Part shown: one piece after another, positions 17,457 through 25,244 of the stretch | Layout: each line of letters opens with the position of its first letter | Position numbering within the stretch: the first letter of the stretch is position 1 | Assembly: GCA_035604335.1 (NCBI GenBank) | Contig: DATNIT010000313.1 | Coordinates: 36,120-100,119, forward strand | DNA length: 64,000 bases | Direction: 5' to 3' | Source: DASZHJ01 sp035604335 | GTDB lineage: Bacteria > Pseudomonadota > Alphaproteobacteria > ATCC43930 > CGMCC-115725 | Translations under genes and position numbers: made by a program | The notes under the pieces: model-generated | The model's input: only the letters and a program-made list of their open reading frames with translations | The model's database searches: none | Told to the model about the DNA's origin: nothing

Positions 17457-18086
17457 GTGACCTGCTTGAAATGGAGTCGCCGAGACGGGCTCGCGCTGGC
17501 CGCGCTTTCGTGCGCATGCGCAGCCCTTGTGTCGCCGAGCACCACGCTCGCCGACGAGCAACAGGAGTTCCGCTGCCCGAAGCCGGGCACCATCATCGAA
17601 TATACCGAGACCGGTGGCACGATCGTGTTCGGAGGCACAGACGGGATGTGGTGTACCGGAACCCTCGAGAAGGGCCAGTCGTTTCGGCGCTACGCGTTGC
17701 TGGCGGGGGCCGACTTATCCTGGTCGGGTTTCATCGAAAATCACATCGAGCGGATCTGGCCGCTTCAGATCGGGAAGCAAATCGATTTCACCTTCCAGGG
17801 GCGCTCCAGCAGAGCGAGCGGCGGCGTCGATGCCGACACGCCCTTCTGGTACGTGGAGAAGGTCATCGTCGCTCGCAAAGAACGGCTGACGGTACCGGCG
17901 GGAACCTTCGATACCTGGGTAATCGAAGATCATCAGGACGTCTCCCGCGGGCGTGTCATCGCGATACGCACCTATTGGTACGCGCCGGAGGTCGGCTTCG
18001 CGATCAAGTACAGCTGTCACATAGCGCAGGGAGTCGGGAAAGACATCGCCTTCGAGGCGAAGGCCATTTCGCCTGCGAGTCCTTGA
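17457..18086 (+). CDS. exported protein of unknown function
   Basis: A 209-aa product with an N-terminal arginine pair and hydrophobic stretch (WSRRDGLALAALSCACAALV) that fits a signal peptide, possibly Tat-type. The mature part is beta-rich, with the phrase LTVPAGTFDTWVIE (about 143-156) and TYWYAPEVGFAIKYS (about 171-185). That pattern is seen in exported beta-barrel-like domains of the DUF3108 kind, but I cannot assign a family with certainty. Two mature-region Cys pairs are possible (RCPKPG, MWCTG). GTG 17457 is preferred for its GGGGGG upstream and because it opens the signal sequence; an ATG at 17391 is the alternative. Confidence 0.65.
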   Translation: MTCLKWSRRDGLALAALSCACAALVSPSTTLADEQQEFRCPKPGTIIEYTETGGTIVFGGTDGMWCTGTLEKGQSFRRYALLAGADLSWSGFIENHIERIWPLQIGKQIDFTFQGRSSRASGGVDADTPFWYVEKVIVARKERLTVPAGTFDTWVIEDHQDVSRGRVIAIRTYWYAPEVGFAIKYSCHIAQGVGKDIAFEAKAISPASP

Positions 18087-18126
18087 GCGGGGTCGCAAAT
18101 GCGATCGACGCGCCCGGTAAGCCGCG

Positions 18127-18516
18127 TCAGTCCGGCTCGCGGATCGATTCCACGCGATACCCGAGCGAGGTGAGCGCGCTCCTCAGATAGTCTGCGAGGC
18201 CGGGCAGACGCGCTACGTACTCCGCGGGGTGCGTGCTGATGATCTTGGTCGCCTGCTGCAACGCGGCGGGGAACGCCTCCGGCTCGAAATCACCGCGCCC
18301 CATCCAGGCGAGAGCCACGAGCTCGTTGAGCTCAGTGCTCGTGAGGTCCGCGACCAAATCGAGGAGGCGATCGGCCTCGGGCGTGGCGTCGCTCTCCCTG
18401 TCTCTCCGCTCCGCACCGGATTTGCGGTCGGCGCGGGCGAGCGCCTTCTCCTCGACCTCGCAGTCGCGCGCGGCGGCGATGATGGCGGCGATTTGCTGTA
18501 GCGGGATCGTAAGCAT
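18127..18516 (-). CDS. DUF3775 protein
   Basis: A 129-aa cytoplasmic alphaproteobacterial protein of the DUF3775 family, function unknown. The core LTSTELNELVALAWMGRGDF (about 69-88) followed by ATKIISTHPAEYVARLPGLADYL (split here as two motifs, about 99-121) is the family signature. The N terminus is helical and charged (EVEEKALARADRKSGAERRDR). Start 18516 was chosen because LTIPLQQIAAIIAAAR is the conserved opening. An FNR/FixK-type box is 73 bases upstream, with TATCCT (minus strand, 18560-18565) at a suitable -10 distance, so low-oxygen induction is predicted. Confidence 0.8.
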   Translation of the reverse strand: MLTIPLQQIAAIIAAARDCEVEEKALARADRKSGAERRDRESDATPEADRLLDLVADLTSTELNELVALAWMGRGDFEPEAFPAALQQATKIISTHPAEYVARLPGLADYLRSALTSLGYRVESIREPD

Positions 18517-18588
18517 ACGGCGGGGTGCCTCTCGGGCGTATGTGTCCCCTCTTGCCACGAGGATACGAAAACTGCGGGCCCGACACGC

Positions 18589-18602
18589 ATGATCCAGATC
18601 AA
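18589..18602 (-). promoter_or_regulatory. FNR/FixK-type box upstream of the DUF3775 gene
   Basis: ATGATCCAGATCAA matches the palindromic FNR consensus TTGAT-N4-ATCAA at nine of ten fixed positions. On the minus strand a TATCCT -10-like hexamer follows at 18560-18565, which would centre the box about 42 bases before the start of transcription (near 18553), the geometry of a class II activator site. The leader to ATG 18516 would be about 37 bases. Confidence 0.65.
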
Positions 18603-18691
18603 CGCGCGCACACGATGACGCATAGGTATTTCTGCGTATGGCATATCCGTCGATCTTGCGAGCGGCTCGGCGCGAGGGAGCGGCGCCTCGG

Positions 18692-19441
18692 TCAGGCGCC
18701 CCTAAATCTTGGCTTGCGCTTCTCCTTGTAGGCGGCGACGCCCTCCGCGAAGTCCGCGCTGCCACGCACGCGAGCCAGCGCCTGGCTGGTCTCCACCATG
18801 TGCTCCACCGGCCCTGGCGGCAGAATGACGTCGTTGACGAATCCCTTGAGGGCGGCGATCACCAGCGGTGCCATGTCCGCGAGCTCTCGACCCATGGCAA
18901 GGGCCTCTTGCTCGTGCCGGCCGTTGGCGACGACCCGGTTGACGAACCCCACCTCGTAGGCCCGGCGCGCCGGGATTTTGCTGCCCAGCAGCATCACCTC
19001 CATGGCGAGCTTGTGCGGCATGCGCCGGACCAGCGAGCTGATCATGCCGCCGGTCAGGCCGAGATTCGCCTCGGGATAATAGAACTGGGTGTCCTCGGTG
19101 GAGACCATCAGGTCGCACATCATCACCATGACGAGCCCGCCGCCGACGCACCAGCCGCTGGTCGCGGCGATGATGGGCTTCTTCGTCTTGAATCCCACGT
19201 TGGGGATGCAGCGCCACAGCTCCGGCAGGTCGTTCACGTCGGCGCCCGCGGTGAAGGCTCGCGTGCCCGCCGCCGACAGCACGGCGACCCGCTGGTCAGA
19301 TCGATCGAAGGCCTGGAAAGCGGCCTGCAGATCCACCGCGACCGCGGCGCTGATCGCGTTCAGCCGATCCGGTCGATTGATGCGAATGACCGAGACCGGT
19401 CCCTGCTCCTCCACGGTAACGACGGGTGCGACGACAGGCAT
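18692..19441 (-). CDS. enoyl-CoA hydratase/isomerase family protein
   Basis: A 249-aa crotonase-fold enzyme. The oxyanion-hole segments SAAGTRAFTAGADVNDLPE (about 55-73) and GWCVGGGLVMVMMCDLM (about 95-111) are present. The second catalytic Glu is in YYPEANLGLTGG, but the first Glu normally found after the GGG (GGGCEL) is Val here, so classical water addition is doubtful; isomerase, hydrolase or another crotonase reaction is possible. GGGAGGACAT precedes ATG 19441. It is 14 bases downstream of the ADP-forming acyl-CoA synthetase gene and probably shares its transcript, with the synthetase supplying a CoA ester. Confidence 0.88.
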   Translation of the reverse strand: MPVVAPVVTVEEQGPVSVIRINRPDRLNAISAAVAVDLQAAFQAFDRSDQRVAVLSAAGTRAFTAGADVNDLPELWRCIPNVGFKTKKPIIAATSGWCVGGGLVMVMMCDLMVSTEDTQFYYPEANLGLTGGMISSLVRRMPHKLAMEVMLLGSKIPARRAYEVGFVNRVVANGRHEQEALAMGRELADMAPLVIAALKGFVNDVILPPGPVEHMVETSQALARVRGSADFAEGVAAYKEKRKPRFRGA

Positions 19442-19455
19442 ATGTCCTCCCTTGT

Positions 19456-21567
19456 TCAGCCGAGCAGCGCCCGGGCATCGACGATCACGCAGCCCTCGCC
19501 GCGGCGCTTCACGATCAGCGGGTTGACATCGAGCTCCCGCAGCCGGTCGCGCAGGTCGTGCGCCAACCAGCCGAGGCGCACGACGGCGTCAACGACGGCA
19601 TCGATGTCCAGCGGCGGCCGACCGCGAAAGCCCTGGAGCAAGGCGTGCATCTTCAGCCGGCCGAGCATGCCGCGCGCGTTCTCGGCCGCCACCGGCACCG
19701 GGGCAACGACGACGTCCTTGAGCAGCTCGGCGAGAATACCGCCGGCGCCGATCACGATCTGCGGGCCGAACTGGCTGTCGGCGGTGACGCCTAGGATCAA
19801 TTCGGCGTCTCCCCGAACCATCCGCTGGACCAGGAAGCCGTCCAATCCGGAGAGACGGCGCCGCATATCCTCCAGCGCCGCCGTCAGCACGGCTTCCGAT
19901 GCGAGATCCACCGCCACCCCTCCGGCGTCGCTCTTGTGCACCAAGGCAGGCCCGAGCGCCTTGAGGACCACGGGGTACCCGAGCCGCGCCGCCGCCGCGC
20001 AGACGCTCTCCCGATCTGCGCATACGGCCTGCTGCGCGATGGGCAGGCCATAGGCCGCCAGCAAGCGGTGCAAGCTCGCGGGATCGAGCGCGCCGGCCAG
20101 CAGGTCGTCTGGCGGCGCCGCCGGCAGGCCGCGAGGACGTTGCGGCGCCGTGCCCACGCGCTCGGCGGACCCGTCGAGCCAGCCCCGGACGGCGCGGATC
20201 GCGTCGTCGAGGCTGTCGGTGAACGGCATGCGCCGCGTCACCAGCTCGGCGCGCGCGGCATCCGCGGCCTGGCCCGGCGCCATCACGAAAACGCAGGGCT
20301 TGCCCGCGGCGATCGCGGCATCGGCGATCTTACCGGTGGTGCGCGCCAGCAGCGGCGCGGTCGTGATCAGCGCGAGCGTCATATCCTCCGCAGGATCGGC
20401 GCCGACCAGAGCCATCGTCTCGTCGGCGATCTCCACCGCCTCGCCGCCCGCGAGCCTGCCGCCGAGGTCGATCGGGTTGCGCGCCTGTCCCGGCGAGAAG
20501 AGCCGGCCGAGGCTCTGCTCCGTCTTTGGCGCGAACCGGGTGAGCCCGATGCCGGTCTCGGCCAAGCGGTCCGCGGCGATGGCTCCGCCGCCGCCGGAGG
20601 TGGTGAGGATGGTGGCCGATCGCACCTTGCGGCCGGGGAAACGGACGAGGCTCGCGGCCAGCAGCACCATGGAGTCGAGATCGTCCAGCATGACGACGCC
20701 GAGGTCGCGGCACACCGCCGCCAGCGCCTGGTAGCTGCCGGCGAGGCTTGCCGTGTGGGAGTATGCGGCTCGCGCGCCCGACTCGGTGCGGCCCGCCTTG
20801 ACGAGCAGCCAGGGTTTTCCGGCCGCGCGGGCGCGGCGGGCGAGCTCGACGAAACGCGCGGGGTCCTTGAAGCCTTCGACGTAAGTGCAGATCACCTGCG
20901 TCCGCGCGTCCTCGAGGAAATACTCGGCGAAGTCGCAGACCTCGAGGTCGGCCTGGTTGCCGACCGATACGCAATGGGAAAAGCCGATGCCGCGCGACCC
21001 TGCGCGGTCGAAGACCGTCGCCATGAGAGCGCCGCTCTGGCTCGCGAAGCCGATGGGATCGACGCGGAGCGTGTCGACCTCGAGTGCCGGCGAGGAACAC
21101 AGCACCACGCGGTTCGCCGGGCTGATCAGGCCGAGGCAATTCGGCCCTATCAGGCGCATGCCGCCGACCCGTGCCGTGCGCACGATCTCGGCTTCGAGGG
21201 CCGCTCCCTCCGGGCCCTCATCGGAGAACTTGCTGGTGATGATGATGCCGCAGCGCACGCCGATCTCAGCGCAATGCGCGACCATCTCGGCGACGCGCGG
21301 GCGCGGCACGGCCATCACGACCATGTCGGCGGGCTCGGGGGTCGCGCGGATGTCGGGATACGTCTTCAGCCCGAACAGCTCGGGCCTGTTGGGGTTGATC
21401 GGATAGACGGTGCCGGCGTAGCCGTGCTTCAGGAGCATGCGATAGAGCCGACCGCCGAACTTGGTCTGGTCCTCGGACGCGCCGATCACCGCGACGGAGC
21501 GCGGCGCCATCAGCTCAGCGATCGGCGCCGGCGGTCGGCCGAATTGAGGCAAATCGCGTCGGCTCAT
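19456..21567 (-). CDS. acetate--CoA ligase family protein (ADP-forming type)
   Basis: A 703-aa fused acyl-CoA synthetase of the NDP-forming kind. The N-terminal CoA-binding domain (PRSVAVIGASEDQTKFGGRL, about 22-41) is followed by two CoA-ligase-like domains with FASQSGALMATV and YSHTASLAG (a His in the second is the likely phosphoryl carrier). An ATP-grasp domain sits at the C terminus (LLAAYGLPIAQQAVC, then GYPVVLKALGPALVHKSDAGG). It makes acyl-CoA from a carboxylic acid, ATP and CoA. Start 21567 is favoured by GGAGGAC upstream; an in-frame start at 21612 is further from the conserved domain. A second copy of this hydratase-synthetase pairing occurs at 45.7-48.7 kb. Confidence 0.92.
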   Translation of the reverse strand: MSRRDLPQFGRPPAPIAELMAPRSVAVIGASEDQTKFGGRLYRMLLKHGYAGTVYPINPNRPELFGLKTYPDIRATPEPADMVVMAVPRPRVAEMVAHCAEIGVRCGIIITSKFSDEGPEGAALEAEIVRTARVGGMRLIGPNCLGLISPANRVVLCSSPALEVDTLRVDPIGFASQSGALMATVFDRAGSRGIGFSHCVSVGNQADLEVCDFAEYFLEDARTQVICTYVEGFKDPARFVELARRARAAGKPWLLVKAGRTESGARAAYSHTASLAGSYQALAAVCRDLGVVMLDDLDSMVLLAASLVRFPGRKVRSATILTTSGGGGAIAADRLAETGIGLTRFAPKTEQSLGRLFSPGQARNPIDLGGRLAGGEAVEIADETMALVGADPAEDMTLALITTAPLLARTTGKIADAAIAAGKPCVFVMAPGQAADAARAELVTRRMPFTDSLDDAIRAVRGWLDGSAERVGTAPQRPRGLPAAPPDDLLAGALDPASLHRLLAAYGLPIAQQAVCADRESVCAAAARLGYPVVLKALGPALVHKSDAGGVAVDLASEAVLTAALEDMRRRLSGLDGFLVQRMVRGDAELILGVTADSQFGPQIVIGAGGILAELLKDVVVAPVPVAAENARGMLGRLKMHALLQGFRGRPPLDIDAVVDAVVRLGWLAHDLRDRLRELDVNPLIVKRRGEGCVIVDARALLG

Positions 21568-21653
21568 CGTCCAGTCCTCCAGCGCATCAGTTTCGCCGGA
21601 TCGGCCGACCATCGCAAACCCGCCAGCGCTTCAGCGCTTCATCGCTTCCCGCG

Positions 21654-22010
21654 CTATGAGTTTGCGACGGAGGGGCCGTAGCGGACAGCCTTCACCTCCT
21701 CGATGATCGCGAGGCCGCTGCCGATCATGCCGGCGAGTACCGGTAGAAAGGACTCGATTTTCGCTTCGGTGTCGACGATCTCGATCACCACCGGACGATC
21801 CTCGGATCGCCTCAAGAGGAATTTCTCGCGCCGGCTCGAGGGGCCGAACCCGACGATCCCGCGCGATACGGTGAGACCGTTCATCATGCGTTCGCGCGCC
21901 TTGACGGCGATCGCCTCGTAGAGCGGCTGCTCCCCATGGGCATCGTCGGCGTACGTGTCGTCATCGCCGACGAAGATGCGCAGGAGCGTCGCCTGTGCCG
22001 GAACCGCCAT
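21654..22010 (-). CDS. DUF190 (PII-like fold) protein
   Basis: A 118-aa DUF190 protein, a PII-like ferredoxin-fold family that is probably a small trimeric regulator. Family marks are LLRIFVGDDDTY (about 9-20), QPLYEAIAVKARERMMNGLTV (about 28-47), RGIVGFGPSS and the edge strand PVVIEIVDTEAKIESFLP. AAGGAGAACGACC precedes ATG 22010. It is divergent to the universal stress protein gene and shares the 144-base region that holds an FNR-type box, so the two may be co-regulated. The ligand is not known. Confidence 0.87.
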   Translation of the reverse strand: MAVPAQATLLRIFVGDDDTYADDAHGEQPLYEAIAVKARERMMNGLTVSRGIVGFGPSSRREKFLLRRSEDRPVVIEIVDTEAKIESFLPVLAGMIGSGLAIIEEVKAVRYGPSVANS

Positions 22011-22086
22011 GGTCGTTCTCCTTATCGATCGACACCGCGGTGCAATATCGGCCCCGCAGAGATATTTCGGTCAGCCGCGGCCTATA

Positions 22087-22100
22087 TTGATTCAAGTCAA
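22087..22100 (+). promoter_or_regulatory. FNR/FixK-type box upstream of the universal stress protein gene
   Basis: TTGATTCAAGTCAA fits the FNR/Anr/FixK pattern TTGA-N6-TCAA exactly and TTGAT-N4-(A/G)TCAA in full. It lies 54 bases before ATG 22155 in the divergent region shared with the DUF190 gene. A class II layout would put transcription start near 22135; the hexamer there (CAGACT) is only a weak -10 match. Confidence 0.62.
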
Positions 22101-22154
22101 CGCGCTTTTGCGGCCTAGCGCTCAGACTTTATCAAATTTGGAGCCCGAGAGATC

Positions 22155-23003
22155 ATGATCAGAACCATCCTCGTGCCCGTAACGGGTACCGACGCCGATC
22201 CCGCTGCTTTCACGGCCGCGCTGACGGCTGCGCGCCTGCTCGGCGCCCACCTCGATTTTCTCCACGTTCATATGGATCCGAGCGAGATCGCGGCAGCGTT
22301 TGCCACGGACGTCGGGGGCGGCATGGTCTCCGCCGGGCTGATCGAGAGTCTGGAGGCGGAGGCCGATCAGCGCGAGAAGAAGGCGCAGACATCATTCCAG
22401 GCCTTTTGCGAGCGTGAGCGGTTGGCCGAGCGTCCCACTCCTTCGGAGCCCGTGTCCGCGCAGTGGCATCGCGAAATCGGCAACGAGTCCGCCTGGATCG
22501 GAGAGTATGGCCGCACGTCCGACTTGGTGGTGGTCGGTCGGCCCGAGCAGGGCGCAGCCCGCGAGATGCTCGAGGCAGCCTTGCTCGATACGGGCCGCCC
22601 CCTCCTCATCCCAGGTACCGCACCCCTGCTGCCCGAGACCGTGGCGATTGCCTGGAAATCGACGCGCGAGGCGGCCCGGGCGGTGACCGCGGCAGCGCCC
22701 TTCCTCGCGAAGGCGAAGCGGATCGTGATTCTCACGGTAGCCGAGAACGACCGAATGGATCGCGAGAGCGGCGCGCGGCTGTTCGCCACGTTGCAGCGCC
22801 ACAACGCGTCGACCGAGGCGCGCCACGTGCAGCCGGGCTCGCACGGCGCGGCAGCGACCCTGCTGTCGGCCGCGGCCGATGTCGGCGCGGGTCTTCTGGT
22901 GATGGGCGGCTACAGCCATAGCCGCGTGCGCGAGCTTATCTTCGGCGGCGTCACGGCGCATATACTTCGCGACGCGGTCCTTCCCGTGCTCATGGTCCAT
23001 TGA
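22155..23003 (+). CDS. universal stress protein, two-domain
   Basis: A 282-aa cytoplasmic protein with two tandem USP domains. The first opens IRTILVPVTGTDADP (residues 2-16); the second carries the nucleotide-binding tail GGYSHSRVRELIFGGVT (about 253-269), close to the G-x2-G-x9-G-(S/T) pattern of ATP-binding members. Proteins of this type support survival under oxygen limitation and other stress, which fits the FNR-type box just upstream. The spacing to the DUF3300 gene (47 bases) allows read-through. Confidence 0.92.
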   Translation: MIRTILVPVTGTDADPAAFTAALTAARLLGAHLDFLHVHMDPSEIAAAFATDVGGGMVSAGLIESLEAEADQREKKAQTSFQAFCERERLAERPTPSEPVSAQWHREIGNESAWIGEYGRTSDLVVVGRPEQGAAREMLEAALLDTGRPLLIPGTAPLLPETVAIAWKSTREAARAVTAAAPFLAKAKRIVILTVAENDRMDRESGARLFATLQRHNASTEARHVQPGSHGAAATLLSAAADVGAGLLVMGGYSHSRVRELIFGGVTAHILRDAVLPVLMVH

Positions 23004-23050
23004 GGCAGCCGGAATCATTGGGTCCTCATCGCCGACCGAAAGGGCGAGGC

Positions 23051-24262
23051 ATGAAGGCGAAACTGATCGGAGCGATCCTGGGCATTCTCGCCCTTGCCGC
23101 CGTTGCGCCGACCGCACTCGATGCGCAGACATCGGCGCCGCCGGCTCAGACCGCACCGCTCTATCAAGCGGCCCAGCTCGACCAGCTGCTGGCGCCGGTG
23201 GCGCTTTATCCGGACGAGCTTCTGGGCCAGATCCTGATGGCCTCGACTTATCCCCTCGAGGTCGTCGAGGCGGCGCGATGGGTGCAAGATCCCAACAATG
23301 CCCGCCTCAAGGGCGATCAGCTGACGGCGGCGCTCCAGGACAAGGATTGGGATCCCAGCGTGAAGTCGCTGGTGCCGTTTCCGCAGATCCTGGGCATGAT
23401 GAACGACCGGCTCGACTGGATGCAGAAGCTCGGCGACGCATTCCTCGCCCAGCAAAGCGACGTCATGGATTCGGTGCAACGCCTGCGCCAGCAAGCCCAG
23501 GCCGCCGGAACCCTCAAGTCTTCGCCTCAACAGACCGTCACCACTCAAGACCAGACGATCACGGTCGAGCCCGCCAATCCCGACACGGTCTATGTTCCCG
23601 TCTACGATCCGACGGTCGTCTACGGCACATGGCCTTATCCCGACTATCCCCCCTACTACTTCCCGCCACCGCCCGGCTTTGTCTTCGGGTCGCCATTCTG
23701 GCCGGGCTTCTGGTGGGGTCCCGTGATCGAGATCGGCTTCTATCGCCCGTTCTGGGGCTGGGACCACTGGGATTGGCGCCATCATCGGATCGACATCGAT
23801 CGCGACCGGTTCGATCGCATCGAAGGGCAACACCGGTTCTCCGCGGGCGACACCTGGCAGCATGATCCCTACCACCGGCGCGGCGTCGCTTACCGCGACC
23901 CCGGCACGAGCACGAAGTTCGGGCGGCCGGTGACAGGCTCGCCCGATGCGCGGCGGGTCTACCGCGGCTATGGGAGCGGCACCGGAGTGACGACACAGGG
24001 GATTGCGCCCCGTGCCCTGGTCAGGCCGGGCACAACCGGCCCGACCAGCACACAACCCACACTCCCCAATCGACCTCAGACGATCGAGCGGCCGCAGGGG
24101 ACGGTGTTTGGAGGATATGGGCGCGGTGCCGATGTGCGCGCGCAATCGGAGCGCGGCCATGCGAGTCAGCAGACGATAGCGCCGAGGAGCTTTTCCCCAT
24201 CCTTCAACGCTCCGCGTCCTTCCGGTGGCGGAAGATCTTCCGGCGGGTTCCAGCGGCGATGA
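23051..24262 (+). CDS. DUF3300 exported protein
   Basis: A 403-aa envelope protein of the DUF3300 family, function unknown. After a signal peptide (MKAKLIGAILGILALAAVAP) comes the family core LDQLLAPVALYPDELLGQIL (about 49-68), STYPLEVVEAARWV, and the NPDTVYVPVYDPTVVYG block (about 178-194). An aromatic, Pro/Gly/Trp-rich stretch follows (PYYFPPPPGFVFGSPFWPG), then a His/Asp-rich segment and a low-complexity Gly/Arg/Ser tail. The tail is unlikely to fold alone. AGGGCGAGGC precedes ATG 23051. It is followed after 43 bases by the DUF2950 gene, a frequent partner. Confidence 0.88.
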   Translation: MKAKLIGAILGILALAAVAPTALDAQTSAPPAQTAPLYQAAQLDQLLAPVALYPDELLGQILMASTYPLEVVEAARWVQDPNNARLKGDQLTAALQDKDWDPSVKSLVPFPQILGMMNDRLDWMQKLGDAFLAQQSDVMDSVQRLRQQAQAAGTLKSSPQQTVTTQDQTITVEPANPDTVYVPVYDPTVVYGTWPYPDYPPYYFPPPPGFVFGSPFWPGFWWGPVIEIGFYRPFWGWDHWDWRHHRIDIDRDRFDRIEGQHRFSAGDTWQHDPYHRRGVAYRDPGTSTKFGRPVTGSPDARRVYRGYGSGTGVTTQGIAPRALVRPGTTGPTSTQPTLPNRPQTIERPQGTVFGGYGRGADVRAQSERGHASQQTIAPRSFSPSFNAPRPSGGGRSSGGFQRR

Positions 24263-24305
24263 CGACAAAGGCGAGCGATTCGGTGCCGACGGTGCGAGGA
24301 TACCC

Positions 24306-25244
24306 ATGATGGGCATGAGCTGGAGCGATCTCGGATCCTTGATGCGGCGCCGTGGCGCGGTCTTGTGCGTCGCTGCAGGTCTAATGGGACTGGCTCCGCA
24401 GCCCGCTTGGGCCGCGGGCGTCCAGCAGCGGAGCTTCGCGTCTCCGGAGGCCGCGGTCGATGCCCTGGTCGCCGCGGCGCGCACCGATCGCACCGCCGAG
24501 CTCGCGCGGCTGCTCGGACCCGAGGGCAAGAAGCTCGTGGCGTCCGGCGATCCCGTCGCGGACAAGGAGGGCCGGGCCAAGTTCGTTGCCGCGTATATGA
24601 AACAGCACGAGATCAGCCGGACCGGCGACGCGACGGCGACCGTCATCGTCGGCGACGAGCAGTGGCCACTGCCGATACCGATCGTCCGCCAGGGCGGCGC
24701 CTGGCGCTTCGATACCAAGGCCGGTGAGCAAGAGATCCTGGCCCGCCGCATCGGCCGAAACGAGCTCAATGCGATCGAGGTGTGCCGTGCCTATGTCGAT
24801 GCGCAGCGGGAGTACGCCTCCAAGGATCGCAACAACGACGGGCTACTCGAGTACGCTCAGAAGTTCACCAGCGCGAAGGGCAAGCAGGACGGTCTCTATT
24901 GGCCCGTGAAGCCGGGCGAGCCCGAAAGCCCCATCGGGGCGCTCGTCGCCAGCGCGCACGCCGAGGGATACAAGCGCGAGCCCTATCACGGCTACTACTA
25001 TAAAATCCTGAAAGGCCAGGGAAAGGGCGCGCCGGGCGGCGCTTACAGCTACATGGCCAAGAACCGCATGATCGGCGGGTTCGCCCTGGTCGCCTTCCCC
25101 GCGCAATACGGCAACTCCGGGATCATGACCTTCATCGTCAATCAGGACGGCGTGGTCTACGAGAAGAACCTCGGGCCCAAGACGTCCTCGATCGCGCGCG
25201 CCATCACGGCGTTCGATCCCGACTCGACTTGGAAGACGCCGTAA
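24306..25244 (+). CDS. DUF2950 exported protein
   Basis: A 312-aa DUF2950 protein, function unknown. A signal sequence covers about residues 10-36 (RRRGAVLCVAAGLMGLAPQP). The mature part starts with QRSFASPEAAVDALVAAART and includes NELNAIEVCRAYVDAQREYA-like helix, DGLLEYAQKF, GYYYKILKGQG (about 238-248), and a closing TFIVNQDGVVYEKNLG (about 282-297), all typical. ATG 24306 is followed by two further in-frame ATGs (24309, 24315); GCGAGGA upstream fits the first. Its end overlaps the 3' end of the opposing hydantoinase B gene by 41 bases. Confidence 0.88.
   Translation: MMGMSWSDLGSLMRRRGAVLCVAAGLMGLAPQPAWAAGVQQRSFASPEAAVDALVAAARTDRTAELARLLGPEGKKLVASGDPVADKEGRAKFVAAYMKQHEISRTGDATATVIVGDEQWPLPIPIVRQGGAWRFDTKAGEQEILARRIGRNELNAIEVCRAYVDAQREYASKDRNNDGLLEYAQKFTSAKGKQDGLYWPVKPGEPESPIGALVASAHAEGYKREPYHGYYYKILKGQGKGAPGGAYSYMAKNRMIGGFALVAFPAQYGNSGIMTFIVNQDGVVYEKNLGPKTSSIARAITAFDPDSTWKTP

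Noticed and set aside
25204..25244. A 41-base tail-to-tail overlap as evidence of a wrong frame
   Set aside because: Both proteins keep their expected C-terminal family segments well before the overlap, so a short convergent overlap is acceptable.
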